Shown here one piece after another: positions 1 through 7,605 of a stretch of DNA of 64,000 nt. Position 1 is the first letter of the stretch. The number at the start of each line of letters is the position of its first letter. Source of the DNA: Streptomyces cadmiisoli (lineage in GTDB: Bacteria > Actinomycetota > Actinomycetes > Streptomycetales > Streptomycetaceae); contig NZ_CP030073.1 in assembly GCF_003261055.1 (NCBI RefSeq), positions 3,596,001-3,660,000 on the forward strand. Direction: 5' to 3'. A program made the translations under genes and the position numbers. Under the pieces are notes generated by a model. It did not search any database, had not been told where the DNA came from, and saw nothing but the letters and a program-made list of their open reading frames with translations.

Positions 1-459
1 CCGGACCGCGACCAGCTGGTCCGCGCCGCGACCGAGGACGCCCTGGAGCTGATCGACCGGGCGGTGCACGACGCCGCGACCGATCAGGGCCCGCCCGCCG
101 ACGCGATGCGCCGGCTCGCGACCGCGCTGGTCGACACCGGCGACCGGATGATCTTCGCCTTCGGCGACACGAGCCTGCTCGCCGAGCTGGAGAGCCAGGG
201 CGACGACGGTGACGCCACCGAGCGCCGCGTCCTCGACCTCATCGAACGAGGCCAGGCGGACGGGACGTTCGACTCCGGTGTCGGAGCGCAGTGGATCATG
301 CAGGTGCTGTGGGCGCTGGTGTACGCGGGCGCGGAGTCGGCCCAGCAGGGGACACTGCCGCGACCCGGCGTGACCGCGCATGTCATCCGCACACTGGAGG
401 GCGGAGTCCTCGGGCGCACGGACGGCACCGGACAGCACGCCACCGGACAGCAGGGCTGA
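1..459 (+). CDS. TetR/AcrR-family regulator, C-terminal part (partial)
   Basis: The frame is open from the first base and stops at 457-459, so only the C-terminal part of the protein (about 152 residues) is present; the DNA-binding domain lies outside the window. The visible part is helical and ends in a segment (EGGVLGRTDG) of the kind that closes the ligand/dimerisation domain of TetR regulators. The TetR call is from overall character only, because the HTH is missing. A GTG at 64 is internal and should not be taken as the start. It lies upstream of, and convergent with, the prepilin peptidase gene of the Tad locus, so it need not be related to it. Confidence 0.6.
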   Translation, partial: PDRDQLVRAATEDALELIDRAVHDAATDQGPPADAMRRLATALVDTGDRMIFAFGDTSLLAELESQGDDGDATERRVLDLIERGQADGTFDSGVGAQWIMQVLWALVYAGAESAQQGTLPRPGVTAHVIRTLEGGVLGRTDGTGQHATGQQG

Positions 460-549
460 GCCCGGCGGCCGCATCCGGCTTGCGCCCCGGGAGGCGCACC
501 CAGGCCAGGAAGGCGCGCCACCGGTACGAGCCCGTCCCGGCCGCCGCCC

Positions 550-1290
550 TCAGTCCGCCGTGAACGCCCCCAGGACGACCCCGGTGAACGCGCCGCCGAT
601 CATGAACGGGCCGAGCGGGATCGCCGACCTGCGCCCCGCCCGGCCCGTGAGGACCAGCGCGAGCCCGTACAGGGCCCCGTAGACCAGCCCCGCGAAGCCG
701 CCGACGAGCAGCACGGACCAGCCGTACCACCCGAGAGCCGTGCCCAGCGGCAGGGCGAGTTTGACGTCGCCGAAGCCGAGGCCGGCCGGGTCGACGAGGA
801 ACAGCACGAGGTACGCCGCACCGAGCGCGACACCGCCGAGCAGGGCCGTCGGCCAGGAGCCCGCGGCGCCGGGCAGGGCCGCCGCGACGCCGAGCAGCGC
901 GGCGGTCCCGGCGGCCAGGGGCAGGGTCAGCACGTCCGGAAGCCGCTGCACCCGGACGTCGACCAGGGCGAGGAGCACCGCGACGGGGGTGCTCAGCAGC
1001 CACACGGCGAGTTCGGGCCGAGCCCCGGTGGCGGCGGCGAGCACCGCGCAGACCACGGCGGCACCCGGCGCGACGACCGCCGTGTCCGGGCCGTACGGCG
1101 CACAGGTCACCTCCGCGCAGCGCGCCCGCCCGACCCAGCCGCCGAACGCCCCCGCGATCGGATGCCCGCCGGGACAGCGACCGCTCCAGGACTGCCCGGC
1201 CTCCACCGAGAACCGGTGGGCGGCCCGCGGCAGCAGCAGTCCCGTACCGGCGCCCCACAGGGCCGCCGCGAGAGTCAGGAGTGCGCGCAC
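550..1290 (-). CDS. Prepilin peptidase (A24 family, TadV/CpaA type)
   Basis: Membrane aspartic protease that removes the short leader from Flp, TadE and TadG prepilins at the cytoplasmic face. Several hydrophobic helices are visible, with the two catalytic aspartates in context: one in LVDVRVQRLPD, the other in GFGDVKLALP (GxGD motif). The N-terminal methylase-type domain of type IV pilus PilD is absent, as usual for the Tad form. I chose GTG at 1290, about 246 residues, because the ATG at 1324-1326 lies inside a perfect palindrome that looks like an operator. A TATCGT box 6 nt before this GTG would fit a leaderless transcript. It is separated from the main pilus operons by the toxin module but is probably their processing enzyme. 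Confidence 0.87.
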   Translation of the reverse strand: MRALLTLAAALWGAGTGLLLPRAAHRFSVEAGQSWSGRCPGGHPIAGAFGGWVGRARCAEVTCAPYGPDTAVVAPGAAVVCAVLAAATGARPELAVWLLSTPVAVLLALVDVRVQRLPDVLTLPLAAGTAALLGVAAALPGAAGSWPTALLGGVALGAAYLVLFLVDPAGLGFGDVKLALPLGTALGWYGWSVLLVGGFAGLVYGALYGLALVLTGRAGRRSAIPLGPFMIGGAFTGVVLGAFTAD

Positions 1291-1322
1291 GGCGGGACGA
1301 TAGCCCCGCCACCCGGGGCGGG

Positions 1323-1344
1323 ACATGGGCCCGTGGGCCCATGT
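1323..1344. promoter_or_regulatory. Perfect 22-bp palindrome with paired GGGCCC boxes
   Basis: ACATGGGCCC, a GT spacer and GGGCCCATGT form a perfect inverted repeat between the divergent prepilin peptidase (start 1290) and DUF192 gene (start 1412). The GGGCCC-N2-GGGCCC core recurs upstream of the toxin (5721-5734) and of the Flp pilin (8473-8486). It is a candidate operator shared by the Tad-linked units; the binding protein is unknown. Confidence 0.55.
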
Positions 1345-1411
1345 GGGGCCGCCCCGCCGCGGATACGGTCGGTGCGCACACCGAACGGCGGACGGCGGAG
1401 GTGTCCTCGCG

Positions 1412-1774
1412 ATGGGACGTTGGCGGGACGGACGGGGCGAACTCGTCGTGCACGGGGACACGGCACCGACCACGGTGCCGCTGGAGATCGCGGCCTCCTA
1501 CCGGGCGCGCACCAAAGGGCTGTTGGGCCGCGACCGGGTGGACGGCGCGCTCCTGCTCTCCCCCGCCAACAGCGTCCACACCTTCCGGATGCGGATCCCC
1601 ATCGATGTCGCCTACCTCGGCCGCGACCTGACCGTCCTCGCCGTCCGCACGATGCGACCGGGCCGGCTGGGCCTGCCCCGCCCACGCGCCCGGCACGTGG
1701 TGGAGGCCGAGGCGGGCGCCATGGCGGGGTGGGGGCTGCGCACGGGGGTACGGGTGGAGATCGTCGAGCGGTAG
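1412..1774 (+). CDS. DUF192 (UPF0127) family protein
   Basis: Small protein of 120 residues. It shows the family core: a segment with RTKGLLGRD near residue 35, then a hydrophobic/His stretch (SVHTFRMRIPIDVAYL) and a C-terminal AGWGLRTG-like turn. The molecular function of DUF192 is not established. The ATG at 1412 is preceded by GGAGG at 1397-1401; an upstream in-frame ATG at 1325 lies in the palindrome and is unlikely. It is divergent from the prepilin peptidase and shares its regulatory region, so it may be co-regulated with the pilus; no biochemical link can be read from the sequence. Confidence 0.75.
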   Translation: MGRWRDGRGELVVHGDTAPTTVPLEIAASYRARTKGLLGRDRVDGALLLSPANSVHTFRMRIPIDVAYLGRDLTVLAVRTMRPGRLGLPRPRARHVVEAEAGAMAGWGLRTGVRVEIVER

Positions 1775-1777
1775 GCG

Positions 1778-1879
1778 GGCTCGGGCATCAGCCAGGTGGT
1801 TCGGCCGGCTCGGGCATCGGGCAGATCGTTCAGCCGGCTTCGGGCATCAGGCCGATCGTTCAGCCGGCTCGGTGATCGG
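1778..1879. repeat. Tandem repeat, 29-30 bp unit, about 3.5 copies
   Basis: Copies start near 1778, 1807 and 1836 and a decayed partial copy follows at 1866. The unit is roughly GGCTCGGGCATC plus a GATCGTTCAGCC tail (first copy more divergent). The array fills the gap after the DUF192 stop and runs into the 3' end of the minus-strand gene 1847-2386, so the last codons of that gene are made of repeat units. Confidence 0.8.
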
Positions 1880-2386
1880 ACGGTCGGTGACCAGGGCGGT
1901 CAGGATCATCGGGGCGTCGCCGTCGGACTGGTTGAGCGAGACGGCGACCCAGCGGGGCCCGGCGCCGGGGGCGGCGGTGACCGGCCCCCACACCGCCAGG
2001 TCCCCGAAGCAGTCGTGGTCGGCGAGGGCCTGGAACGGCTCGGGCAGAGGCTCGCCCGCCTGTGCCCGGAACAGCGGCACCCTCATGCCCACGGCCCGGT
2101 GGGCCCCCCATCTGCCGTCCAGTTCCCGTACCAGCGCGGCCAGATGCCCCTCGGCCGCCTCCTCCGCCGCGCTCCACTCCTGCGCGTACACGCCCGTGAG
2201 CGCCTCGCCCTCCCAGAGCGGTACGAGCACGAATCCCGCGCCCTTGGTCGCGGTCCACTCCCCCGTGTCCGGCGCGCCCTCGTCGGCCGTGGCCGCACCG
2301 GCGCCCGCCAGGGGCTCGGTCAGCAGCGCGTCCAGACCGGACAGCGCGCCCGCCGCGTCGAAGGCCCTCCGGGAACGGGCGGTCAC
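1847..2386 (-). CDS. Hypothetical protein, companion of the toxin-immunity pair
   Basis: 179 residues, no signal peptide or membrane helix, no family recognised. It is acidic with several Trp residues (VLVPLWEGEAL, GVYAQEWSAAE, DLAVWGPV), a mixed alpha/beta look. Its start overlaps the stop of the Imm52 gene by 4 nt, so the two are translationally coupled and belong to the toxin operon. It could be a second immunity protein, an adaptor or a chaperone; the sequence does not decide. Its 3' end lies in the 29-bp repeat array, so the C-terminus may vary between strains. Confidence 0.7.
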   Translation of the reverse strand: MTARSRRAFDAAGALSGLDALLTEPLAGAGAATADEGAPDTGEWTATKGAGFVLVPLWEGEALTGVYAQEWSAAEEAAEGHLAALVRELDGRWGAHRAVGMRVPLFRAQAGEPLPEPFQALADHDCFGDLAVWGPVTAAPGAGPRWVAVSLNQSDGDAPMILTALVTDRPITEPAERSA

Positions 2387-3102
2387 AGGACGGCCCGGTC
2401 CAGCGGCCGGGGCAACGGCTCCAGGGCCCCGGCCTCCCTCAGCACCGCGTACGCCCGTACGACGGCGGCGGTGTCACCGGGGTCCGCGACGTGCAGCAGG
2501 ACACCGCCCCCGGCGAGTTCCTTGCGGGGGATCCCCGAGGAGTCCGGGACACGCGCCGCACGCCCCGGGGACAGGAATCCGACCCAGCCGACGGACGGCT
2601 CGCCGACCATGAAGTCGGCGTCGTCCTCCAGGGCGTCCATGACGTCGTCGTCGGTCACGTCGCCGAAGTCGGGCTGCCACGACTCCGCGACGGCGGCGAG
2701 GAGTTCGGCGTCGGGGACCTCGGCGTCGTCGGGCGACTCGACGGCGATCACGATCGACTGGAGCAGGTTCTCCGGCGAGCCGCCCGCCACACCGCTGAGC
2801 TCCGCCTTCCAGCCCGGCACGCCCTCCGCCACCAGCCGCAGTCCCGTTCCGGTGCGGTCGGACCAGTCCTCCGCGGCACGGGCCGCCCGCAGCGCGTCCA
2901 GCAGGGACGCCGTGTCGGGTGGGGATCCGGGCCGGACCGCCCCGGCCGGGCCCGCGTACCGCCAGGTCCAGGATGCCGCGCCGCCCTGGCCCGCCGCCGG
3001 GAGCAGCCGGACGAGCCCGTCGAGGGTGGCGCTCCATCGCTCGGCCAGCCGTTCCACCGGCTCGGGCCGAGGGCCCCAGAAGCCCCGCACCACACGTCGC
3101 AT
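2383..3102 (-). CDS. Imm52-type immunity protein
   Basis: 239 residues, soluble. The opening FWGPR, a WTWRY near residue 45, WQPDFG near 170 and GEPSVGWVGFLS near 195 agree with my memory of the Imm52 family, which is found next to Tox-REase-5 toxins. The gene directly follows the toxin (73-bp gap) on the same strand, the expected order for a toxin and its cognate immunity protein. It would bind and block the nuclease domain in the producer and its kin. Family assignment is by remembered motifs and gene context, not by a profile search. Confidence 0.75.
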   Translation of the reverse strand: MRRVVRGFWGPRPEPVERLAERWSATLDGLVRLLPAAGQGGAASWTWRYAGPAGAVRPGSPPDTASLLDALRAARAAEDWSDRTGTGLRLVAEGVPGWKAELSGVAGGSPENLLQSIVIAVESPDDAEVPDAELLAAVAESWQPDFGDVTDDDVMDALEDDADFMVGEPSVGWVGFLSPGRAARVPDSSGIPRKELAGGGVLLHVADPGDTAAVVRAYAVLREAGALEPLPRPLDRAVL

Positions 3103-3175
3103 GTCCTGTCCTCCGTCGCCTCTCGTTGACAGATCCGAACGCCGTCACAGTAGTCGACCCGGCCCGCTCGCCCCG

Positions 3176-5593
3176 TCAGTCGAACGCCTCCGGCCTCCTG
3201 GTGCCGCCGGCCGGTTTCTGCTCGGTGTGGAAGACCCGGATGCTCAGTCCCTCGTCCCGGAACGCCCTGCGCGCGGCGTCGGCCACGTCCTCGTTGGAGA
3301 AGTGCCATTCGACGCGCCGGTCGCCCGCCGCCTCCACCTGCCGTCGGGCCTCGGCGACGAACTCCTGCTTACCGGACTCGGTGAGCCGGCCGGGATCGCT
3401 CCTGGACAGATAGCTCGCGTAGCCGTTCTTGGCCTCCAGATACGTCCGCCGGGAGGCGTCCCAGCCGTCGTACTCGACGTCCGGCACCCCGTCCCTCGGG
3501 TGCGGAACGACGTACTCGTAACCGCGCCGGGTGTTGGTGATCTGCTCCTGATAGCGCAGCCAGGACTCGTTCTTCCAGTTGGGCGCGGGGTTCCGGTCGC
3601 GGCTCGCCCAGAAGCCGTCACTGCCGTCGGCGTCGCCGTAGGTGCGGGTTTGCAGGTCCTCGGCCCAGTCGGGCGCGTTGTAGTTGCGCGGGTCGCTGGT
3701 GTCGTTGCGCTCGGGGTCGGGCCACTGCCGCTTGTTCTCCAGGGCCTCCTGGGCGCGGGCCGGCTCCTCGGCGCGCTTGCGCTCCACATAGGCCTGCCGC
3801 TCCTGCTCACGCGCCTGGCGCGCCTGCTCCCCGGCCTCCTCGTCGCATCCTTCGTTCGCCACGAGGCGGTAGGGGACGCGGGCCGGCGCGGCGGCGAGGA
3901 CGGTGCTCCCGCCGCCCGGAGCGCCGGTGAGTGCGGGGGGTGTGCCGCCGCCGCCACCCTCGTACGCCCTGCCGTACGGAACCTTCGGGCCGGGAGCGGC
4001 GATCGTGCAGCCGCTACGGCGGGCGGCGTCCTCGGCCTCGTCCGCCGCCTCGTCGGCGCGCCGCGCGGCGTCCTCCAGGGCGTCGAGGTCGCCCGCCCGG
4101 GCGGCGCGCTGGGCGTCCTGGGCGGCCTCGGCCGCGCCGTCGGCGAGCCGGCCCAGCCTGCCGAGCGCACCGATCTTCTCGGCGATCTTGGCCTCGCCGT
4201 AGCCGGGGATGAACAGCGACCCGACGTTCCACAGGACGGTGGTGACGGCGCGCGTCTCGTTGCCGCTGTTCCACTGGTCCACGACGTCGTCGCCGATGAA
4301 CATGTCGAACAGCACCGTGCCGCCGGTCCCCAGCGAAGCGCCGCCCCAGTCGAGGAGCGCGCCCAGGTAGTCGCCGTCGCCCCACATCTCGCGGGCGTCG
4401 GCGGTGCCGTCCCACCACTCCTGCCCCAGCGAACGGCCGTAGTCCATCAGGCCGTTCCACGTCTCGACGGGATTGGTGACGGTGTTCCACATGCCGACCA
4501 GATCACCGCCGATGCCGTCGACGAAGAGGCCCTCGCCGACCTGCTGGAGCTGGTCGCCGGCACAGCCGAAGAACGCGCCGAACCCGGAGAAGCAGCCCTC
4601 GTCGTCGCCCCCGCCGTCGTCGTCACCTCCGGCCGTGGGGTCCTCGTACGGAGGCTCGTCGATCTCGTCCGCGTCGGCGACGGGGTCCACGACGTGACGG
4701 TCGACGGCGGAGGGGGTGTCGGGGGCGGGGGTGTCGTCGGTGGGGCCGTTGTCGTCGGCGTTGCCGTCGCCGGTGTTGCCGCCGTCGTCTCCGCCGGCGC
4801 CTTGGTCTCCGCCTGTGTCCCCGTTCTGACCGCCGTTCTGACCGCCGTTCAGGCCGCCGTTCTGGCCGCCGTTCTGGCCGTTTCCTGGGGGCTGGTCGCT
4901 GCCGGGGTTCTGGTCGGTTCCGTCGCCGGCCGTGACCTCGTCGCCGTCGCCGGTGGCCGGGCACGCCGTACCCGTCACCCGGCACACCTGCGACTGGATG
5001 CCGGTCAGGATCTGCGTGCCGAGACCGGTGACGACGAGCGCGCTGATGATCGCGACGACGACCGCGACCAGACCGGCGTACTCGACCGCCGTCTGGCCGT
5101 CGTCCCTGCGCCAGCGGATCATCCGCGCGAGGGAGAAGGGCCGGTGCGGCCGCCGGTCCGTCCGCGGCAGCCGGTACCACGCGCGGCTCGCCGGACGGGT
5201 CAGCAGGTACAGCACCACGGCGGGCACGAGGAGCTGGGTGAAGCCCCGGGCCGATCCTTCGGCGATGTTGGAGATCGAACCGAGGACCAGCCAGACCTGT
5301 ACGGCGATCAGACCGGCCCAGATCCTGACCCCGCCCGCCCGGCTGCGGCGGGCCAGCCACCAGCCGAGCACACCGGGCGCGGCCGCGTACACCACCCTGG
5401 CGAGCAGACCGCCGTCCACCGCGTCCACGGACGACGCCGTGAGCAGGACCCCGAGGCCGCCCACGACGGTCGCCGCGAACAGCAACCGGACCAGGACGAG
5501 GGCGGACGAGAGCGGACCGGGTATCTCCCGCCGCCCGTCCCGCCCCGATGCCCCCGCTCCCCCGAACGCCGACACTCCCCCGATCGAGGCCAT
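3176..5593 (-). CDS. Polymorphic toxin: membrane leader, internal Flp-prepilin segment, Tox-REase-5 nuclease
   Basis: 805 residues; ATG preceded by GAGGAGG. Domains in order: (1) residues 25-135 with about four hydrophobic segments; (2) residues 161-212, a prepilin-like segment with RRDDG|QTAVEY (Gly166, Glu171, Tyr172) and a following hydrophobic helix, almost identical to the Flp pilin of this locus; (3) a G/D/N/Q-rich linker, about 215-330, with NGG repeats; (4) 330-480, Trp-rich with SGFGAFFGCAGD; (5) an Ala/Glu coiled-coil-like stretch, 480-525 and 585-620; (6) a C-terminal domain, about 690-795, with EYDGWD, YLEAKNGYASY and VEWHFS, matching Tox-REase-5 (restriction-endonuclease fold, Asp709/Glu720/Lys722 the likely metal site). 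Predicted to kill by cutting DNA. Location downstream of OmpA/lipoprotein genes in the Tad locus suggests export or display by the pilus machine (inference). Imm52 gene follows. Confidence 0.87.
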   Translation of the reverse strand: MASIGGVSAFGGAGASGRDGRREIPGPLSSALVLVRLLFAATVVGGLGVLLTASSVDAVDGGLLARVVYAAAPGVLGWWLARRSRAGGVRIWAGLIAVQVWLVLGSISNIAEGSARGFTQLLVPAVVLYLLTRPASRAWYRLPRTDRRPHRPFSLARMIRWRRDDGQTAVEYAGLVAVVVAIISALVVTGLGTQILTGIQSQVCRVTGTACPATGDGDEVTAGDGTDQNPGSDQPPGNGQNGGQNGGLNGGQNGGQNGDTGGDQGAGGDDGGNTGDGNADDNGPTDDTPAPDTPSAVDRHVVDPVADADEIDEPPYEDPTAGGDDDGGGDDEGCFSGFGAFFGCAGDQLQQVGEGLFVDGIGGDLVGMWNTVTNPVETWNGLMDYGRSLGQEWWDGTADAREMWGDGDYLGALLDWGGASLGTGGTVLFDMFIGDDVVDQWNSGNETRAVTTVLWNVGSLFIPGYGEAKIAEKIGALGRLGRLADGAAEAAQDAQRAARAGDLDALEDAARRADEAADEAEDAARRSGCTIAAPGPKVPYGRAYEGGGGGTPPALTGAPGGGSTVLAAAPARVPYRLVANEGCDEEAGEQARQAREQERQAYVERKRAEEPARAQEALENKRQWPDPERNDTSDPRNYNAPDWAEDLQTRTYGDADGSDGFWASRDRNPAPNWKNESWLRYQEQITNTRRGYEYVVPHPRDGVPDVEYDGWDASRRTYLEAKNGYASYLSRSDPGRLTESGKQEFVAEARRQVEAAGDRRVEWHFSNEDVADAARRAFRDEGLSIRVFHTEQKPAGGTRRPEAFD

Positions 5594-5684
5594 GTCCCCC
5601 GCCTCCTCAATTCCGGCCGGACGGAGGCAATTTCAAGCCTCCACCTCGTCAATTGAGGCTAGGGAGGGGCCGGTGACCCGGCAT

Positions 5685-5734
5685 GGGCCCGGAGACCCAA
5701 ATCGACGCCCAGTGGACGTGGGGCCCAGGGGCCC
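5685..5734. promoter_or_regulatory. GGGCCC boxes upstream of the toxin gene
   Basis: GGGCCC occurs at 5685-5690, 5721-5726 and 5729-5734; the last two are separated by AG, the same 2-nt spacing as upstream of the pilin and the prepilin peptidase. The site lies 90-140 bp before the toxin start in a 153-bp intergenic gap. This implies that the toxin has its own promoter rather than only read-through from the pilus genes. Confidence 0.5.
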
Positions 5735-5746
5735 GGCGGGGCGTAC

Positions 5747-6277
5747 TCAGCCGGTGACGACGTGCAGGACCGCGGTGCCGTCCGCCCCCGTCGCCGCCTG
5801 GATCACGACGGTGCCGGGCTCGGCGCTCGGCCGACCCGAGTCTCCGAGGCCGCCGCACGAGTTGCCGCTGCCGTTGTCGCGGAGAACGGTGAGGCAGCCC
5901 TGCCCCGGGCCGCTCGCGCCGGCCTTGGAACGGCCGTTGTCCGACTGCACCGAGTACTCGATCTCGTTCGGCCCGACCTTCGTCACGGACAGGGTCGCCA
6001 TGCCCTTCGGACCCTTGAAACGGAACGTCACCGGTTCGGACACCGCGATCTCGCAGTCGCCGTCGGCACAGGCGGCCGTGTCCGCCCCGTCGGCGGCCGC
6101 GACCGACGGCGACGGATTCCCTGCTGATGGCGACGGCTCCGTTGCCGATGGGGACGGTTTCACCGCCGGGGTGCGGTCGGCGTCCGTGCCGCCCGCGCAG
6201 CCGGTTGCGGTCAGCGCGACCGCCATGGTCAGCGCGGCTGCCGCGCATGCCGCGCTTGCCGAAGTCGTCCAGGCCAT
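5747..6277 (-). CDS. Secreted lipoprotein, unknown
   Basis: 176 residues. A lipoprotein signal with lipobox LTATGC (Cys27) is followed by a PSPSA-rich linker (about 40-60) that would hold the rest off the membrane. The C-terminal 110 residues look beta-rich, with four Cys (ACADGDC, GQGCLTV, NSCGGL) that may form disulfides. No family recognised. It lies between the OmpA-domain gene and the toxin on the same strand, 77 bp after the OmpA stop with a hairpin in between. It may be a cell-surface component of the pilus/toxin apparatus, by position only. Confidence 0.75.
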   Translation of the reverse strand: MAWTTSASAACAAAALTMAVALTATGCAGGTDADRTPAVKPSPSATEPSPSAGNPSPSVAAADGADTAACADGDCEIAVSEPVTFRFKGPKGMATLSVTKVGPNEIEYSVQSDNGRSKAGASGPGQGCLTVLRDNGSGNSCGGLGDSGRPSAEPGTVVIQAATGADGTAVLHVVTG

Positions 6278-6298
6278 GGTGCTCCCGTTGTCTGACGC

Positions 6299-6338
6299 GG
6301 CTGCCCGCCCCGCCGGTACGGGTGTGGGACGGGCAGCC
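6299..6338 (-). terminator. Hairpin after the OmpA-domain gene
   Basis: GGCTGCCCG at 6299-6307 pairs with CGGGCAGCC at 6330-6338, between the stop of the OmpA-domain gene and the start of the next lipoprotein gene. No U-tract follows on the minus strand, so it may attenuate rather than fully end transcription. Confidence 0.5.
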
Positions 6339-6354
6339 GGATGGTGCTCGGGTA

Positions 6355-6981
6355 TCAGCTCTCGCCGCGCGGGAAGGAGACCTCGACGCGACGGTTCTTC
6401 TTGCGGCCGGACTCGGAGGAGTTGTCGGCGATGGGGTACTGCTCGCCGTAGCCGCGCACCTCGAAGGTGATGTCCGGGTTGTTCAGCTCGCCGTCCAGCA
6501 CGTCGTGCACGGCGTTCGCGCGCTGCCTGGACAGCACGTCGCCGTGAGCCGAGGAACCGAGGTTGTCGGTGAAGCCGAACACGCGGATCCTCGTGGCGTT
6601 CTGGGCCTTGATCTCGTCGGCGATCGCGACGATCCGCGCCTTCGCCTCGCCGCCGAGCTTCGCGCTGTCCTTGCCGAACAGCACCTCCGCCTGGAGCGCG
6701 AACTTCACGTCCGCGTTGGTGTCCTCACGGCGTTCGTCTCCGCTCTGGTCCTCGACTACCTGCTTGATGTCGAGAACCTTGGGTTCGGCGAGGGTGGCGC
6801 CTTCCGGGATCTTCAGATCGGGGTCGTTGGCGTCGACCTCCACGGGGGCGGAGGCGGATGCCTCCGTACCCGGCGGGACGCTCGGACTGTCGTCGGCGTG
6901 AGCCGTCGCGGCACCGCAGACACCGGTGGTGAGCAACGCCGTCGCGACGGCCAGGGTCAGGGTCACACGGGTGCGGGTCAT
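6355..6981 (-). CDS. OmpA-family peptidoglycan-binding protein
   Basis: 208 residues from ATG 6981, which has GAGG six bases upstream; a GTG at 6993 overlaps the preceding stop and is the alternative. Signal peptide about 1-30, a short linker, then an OmpA C-terminal domain (about 95-205). The domain shows VLFGKDSAKL, a GFTDNLGSSAHGDVLSRQRA stretch and the closing RRVEVSF. This domain normally binds diaminopimelate in peptidoglycan through conserved Asp and Arg (FTDN and SRQRA here). In a Gram-positive it would anchor an extracellular assembly to the wall. Its place between pilin and toxin genes suggests it forms the wall collar of the Tad pilus. Confidence 0.85.
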   Translation of the reverse strand: MTRTRVTLTLAVATALLTTGVCGAATAHADDSPSVPPGTEASASAPVEVDANDPDLKIPEGATLAEPKVLDIKQVVEDQSGDERREDTNADVKFALQAEVLFGKDSAKLGGEAKARIVAIADEIKAQNATRIRVFGFTDNLGSSAHGDVLSRQRANAVHDVLDGELNNPDITFEVRGYGEQYPIADNSSESGRKKNRRVEVSFPRGES

Positions 6982-6989
6982 GTCCGGCC

Positions 6990-7571
6990 TCACCCGGAGA
7001 TCGAGATGGTGGCGCTGGCGAACGTCGGAAGTTGGAAGCTGACTTCGGTGGTACTGGTGGGTGGGGACGGGAACTGCATGAAGACCGGCACGGTTTCACC
7101 GGGCTTCATCGACCCCAGATCCGAAGTCGTGAGCGGGCGGCCGTCCGTGTCCCGCAGCACGTAGTACCGCTTCTTCCCCTCGGAGTCCACCAAGGTGGCC
7201 CCGCCCAAAGACCGACCGTGCTGGATGATCTCGGTCTCATCTCCCCTGAGAGCCGCGGGCACTTGCACCCGTTCAGCTCCATCGTTCTTCAAGTCTCCAT
7301 TCACGGTCAGAAAGCCCCCGGAATCCCGCTCAGCAGAGGTGAGAGTGAGCAGCAGGCCATCCTGGCCCTTCAGCTCTGCCAAAGGCTCCGCTGACTGGCC
7401 TTGCTGAGCATCGGCACTGGATCCGCTGTCCTTCGAAGCAGACGCCGATCGGTCCGGCTTCTCGTCATCCCCGCCACCACCACCGCAGCCGACCACACCG
7501 AGGGCCAGACCAGCCGCCACGGTCAGGGCGGCCATCCCCCTGAGGGCCTTCGTTGTGAACCGAATGCTCAT
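6990..7571 (-). CDS. Secreted lipoprotein, unknown
   Basis: 193 residues from ATG 7571, with GAAGG upstream. The signal ends in lipobox LGVVGC, followed by a Gly run and an acidic/Ser linker. The mature part looks like an all-beta DUF4352/immunoglobulin-like fold: LTLTSAERDSGGFLTVNGDLKN, then YYVLRDTDGRPLTTSD, then PGETVPVFMQFPSPP. This pattern is common in actinobacterial surface lipoproteins of unknown role. It sits 34 bp after the TadG-like gene and 8 bp before the OmpA gene's ATG, so it is in the pilin operon. Confidence 0.78.
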   Translation of the reverse strand: MSIRFTTKALRGMAALTVAAGLALGVVGCGGGGGDDEKPDRSASASKDSGSSADAQQGQSAEPLAELKGQDGLLLTLTSAERDSGGFLTVNGDLKNDGAERVQVPAALRGDETEIIQHGRSLGGATLVDSEGKKRYYVLRDTDGRPLTTSDLGSMKPGETVPVFMQFPSPPTSTTEVSFQLPTFASATISISG

Positions 7572-7605
7572 GCCTCTGCTTCCTTCGTCACTCGTCGTTC
7601 GCTTG

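Noticed and set aside
1324..1326. ATG at 1326 as the prepilin peptidase start
   Set aside because: It lies inside a perfect palindrome that resembles boxes in front of other genes, and the extra residues are not membrane-like.
1778..1879. CRISPR array
   Set aside because: The units are directly adjacent, with no spacers, and decay along the array.
5113..5122. Internal ATG at residue 158 of the toxin as a separate Flp-toxin start
   Set aside because: It would give a perfect short prepilin leader, but there is no SD before it, whereas the full-length ATG has GAGGAGG. Kept only as a possibility.
1796..5656. Very long plus-strand open frame opposite the toxin operon
   Set aside because: It is the antisense shadow of high-GC genes, with an unnatural Arg/Ala/Val-rich composition and no SD; the minus-strand genes have recognisable domains.
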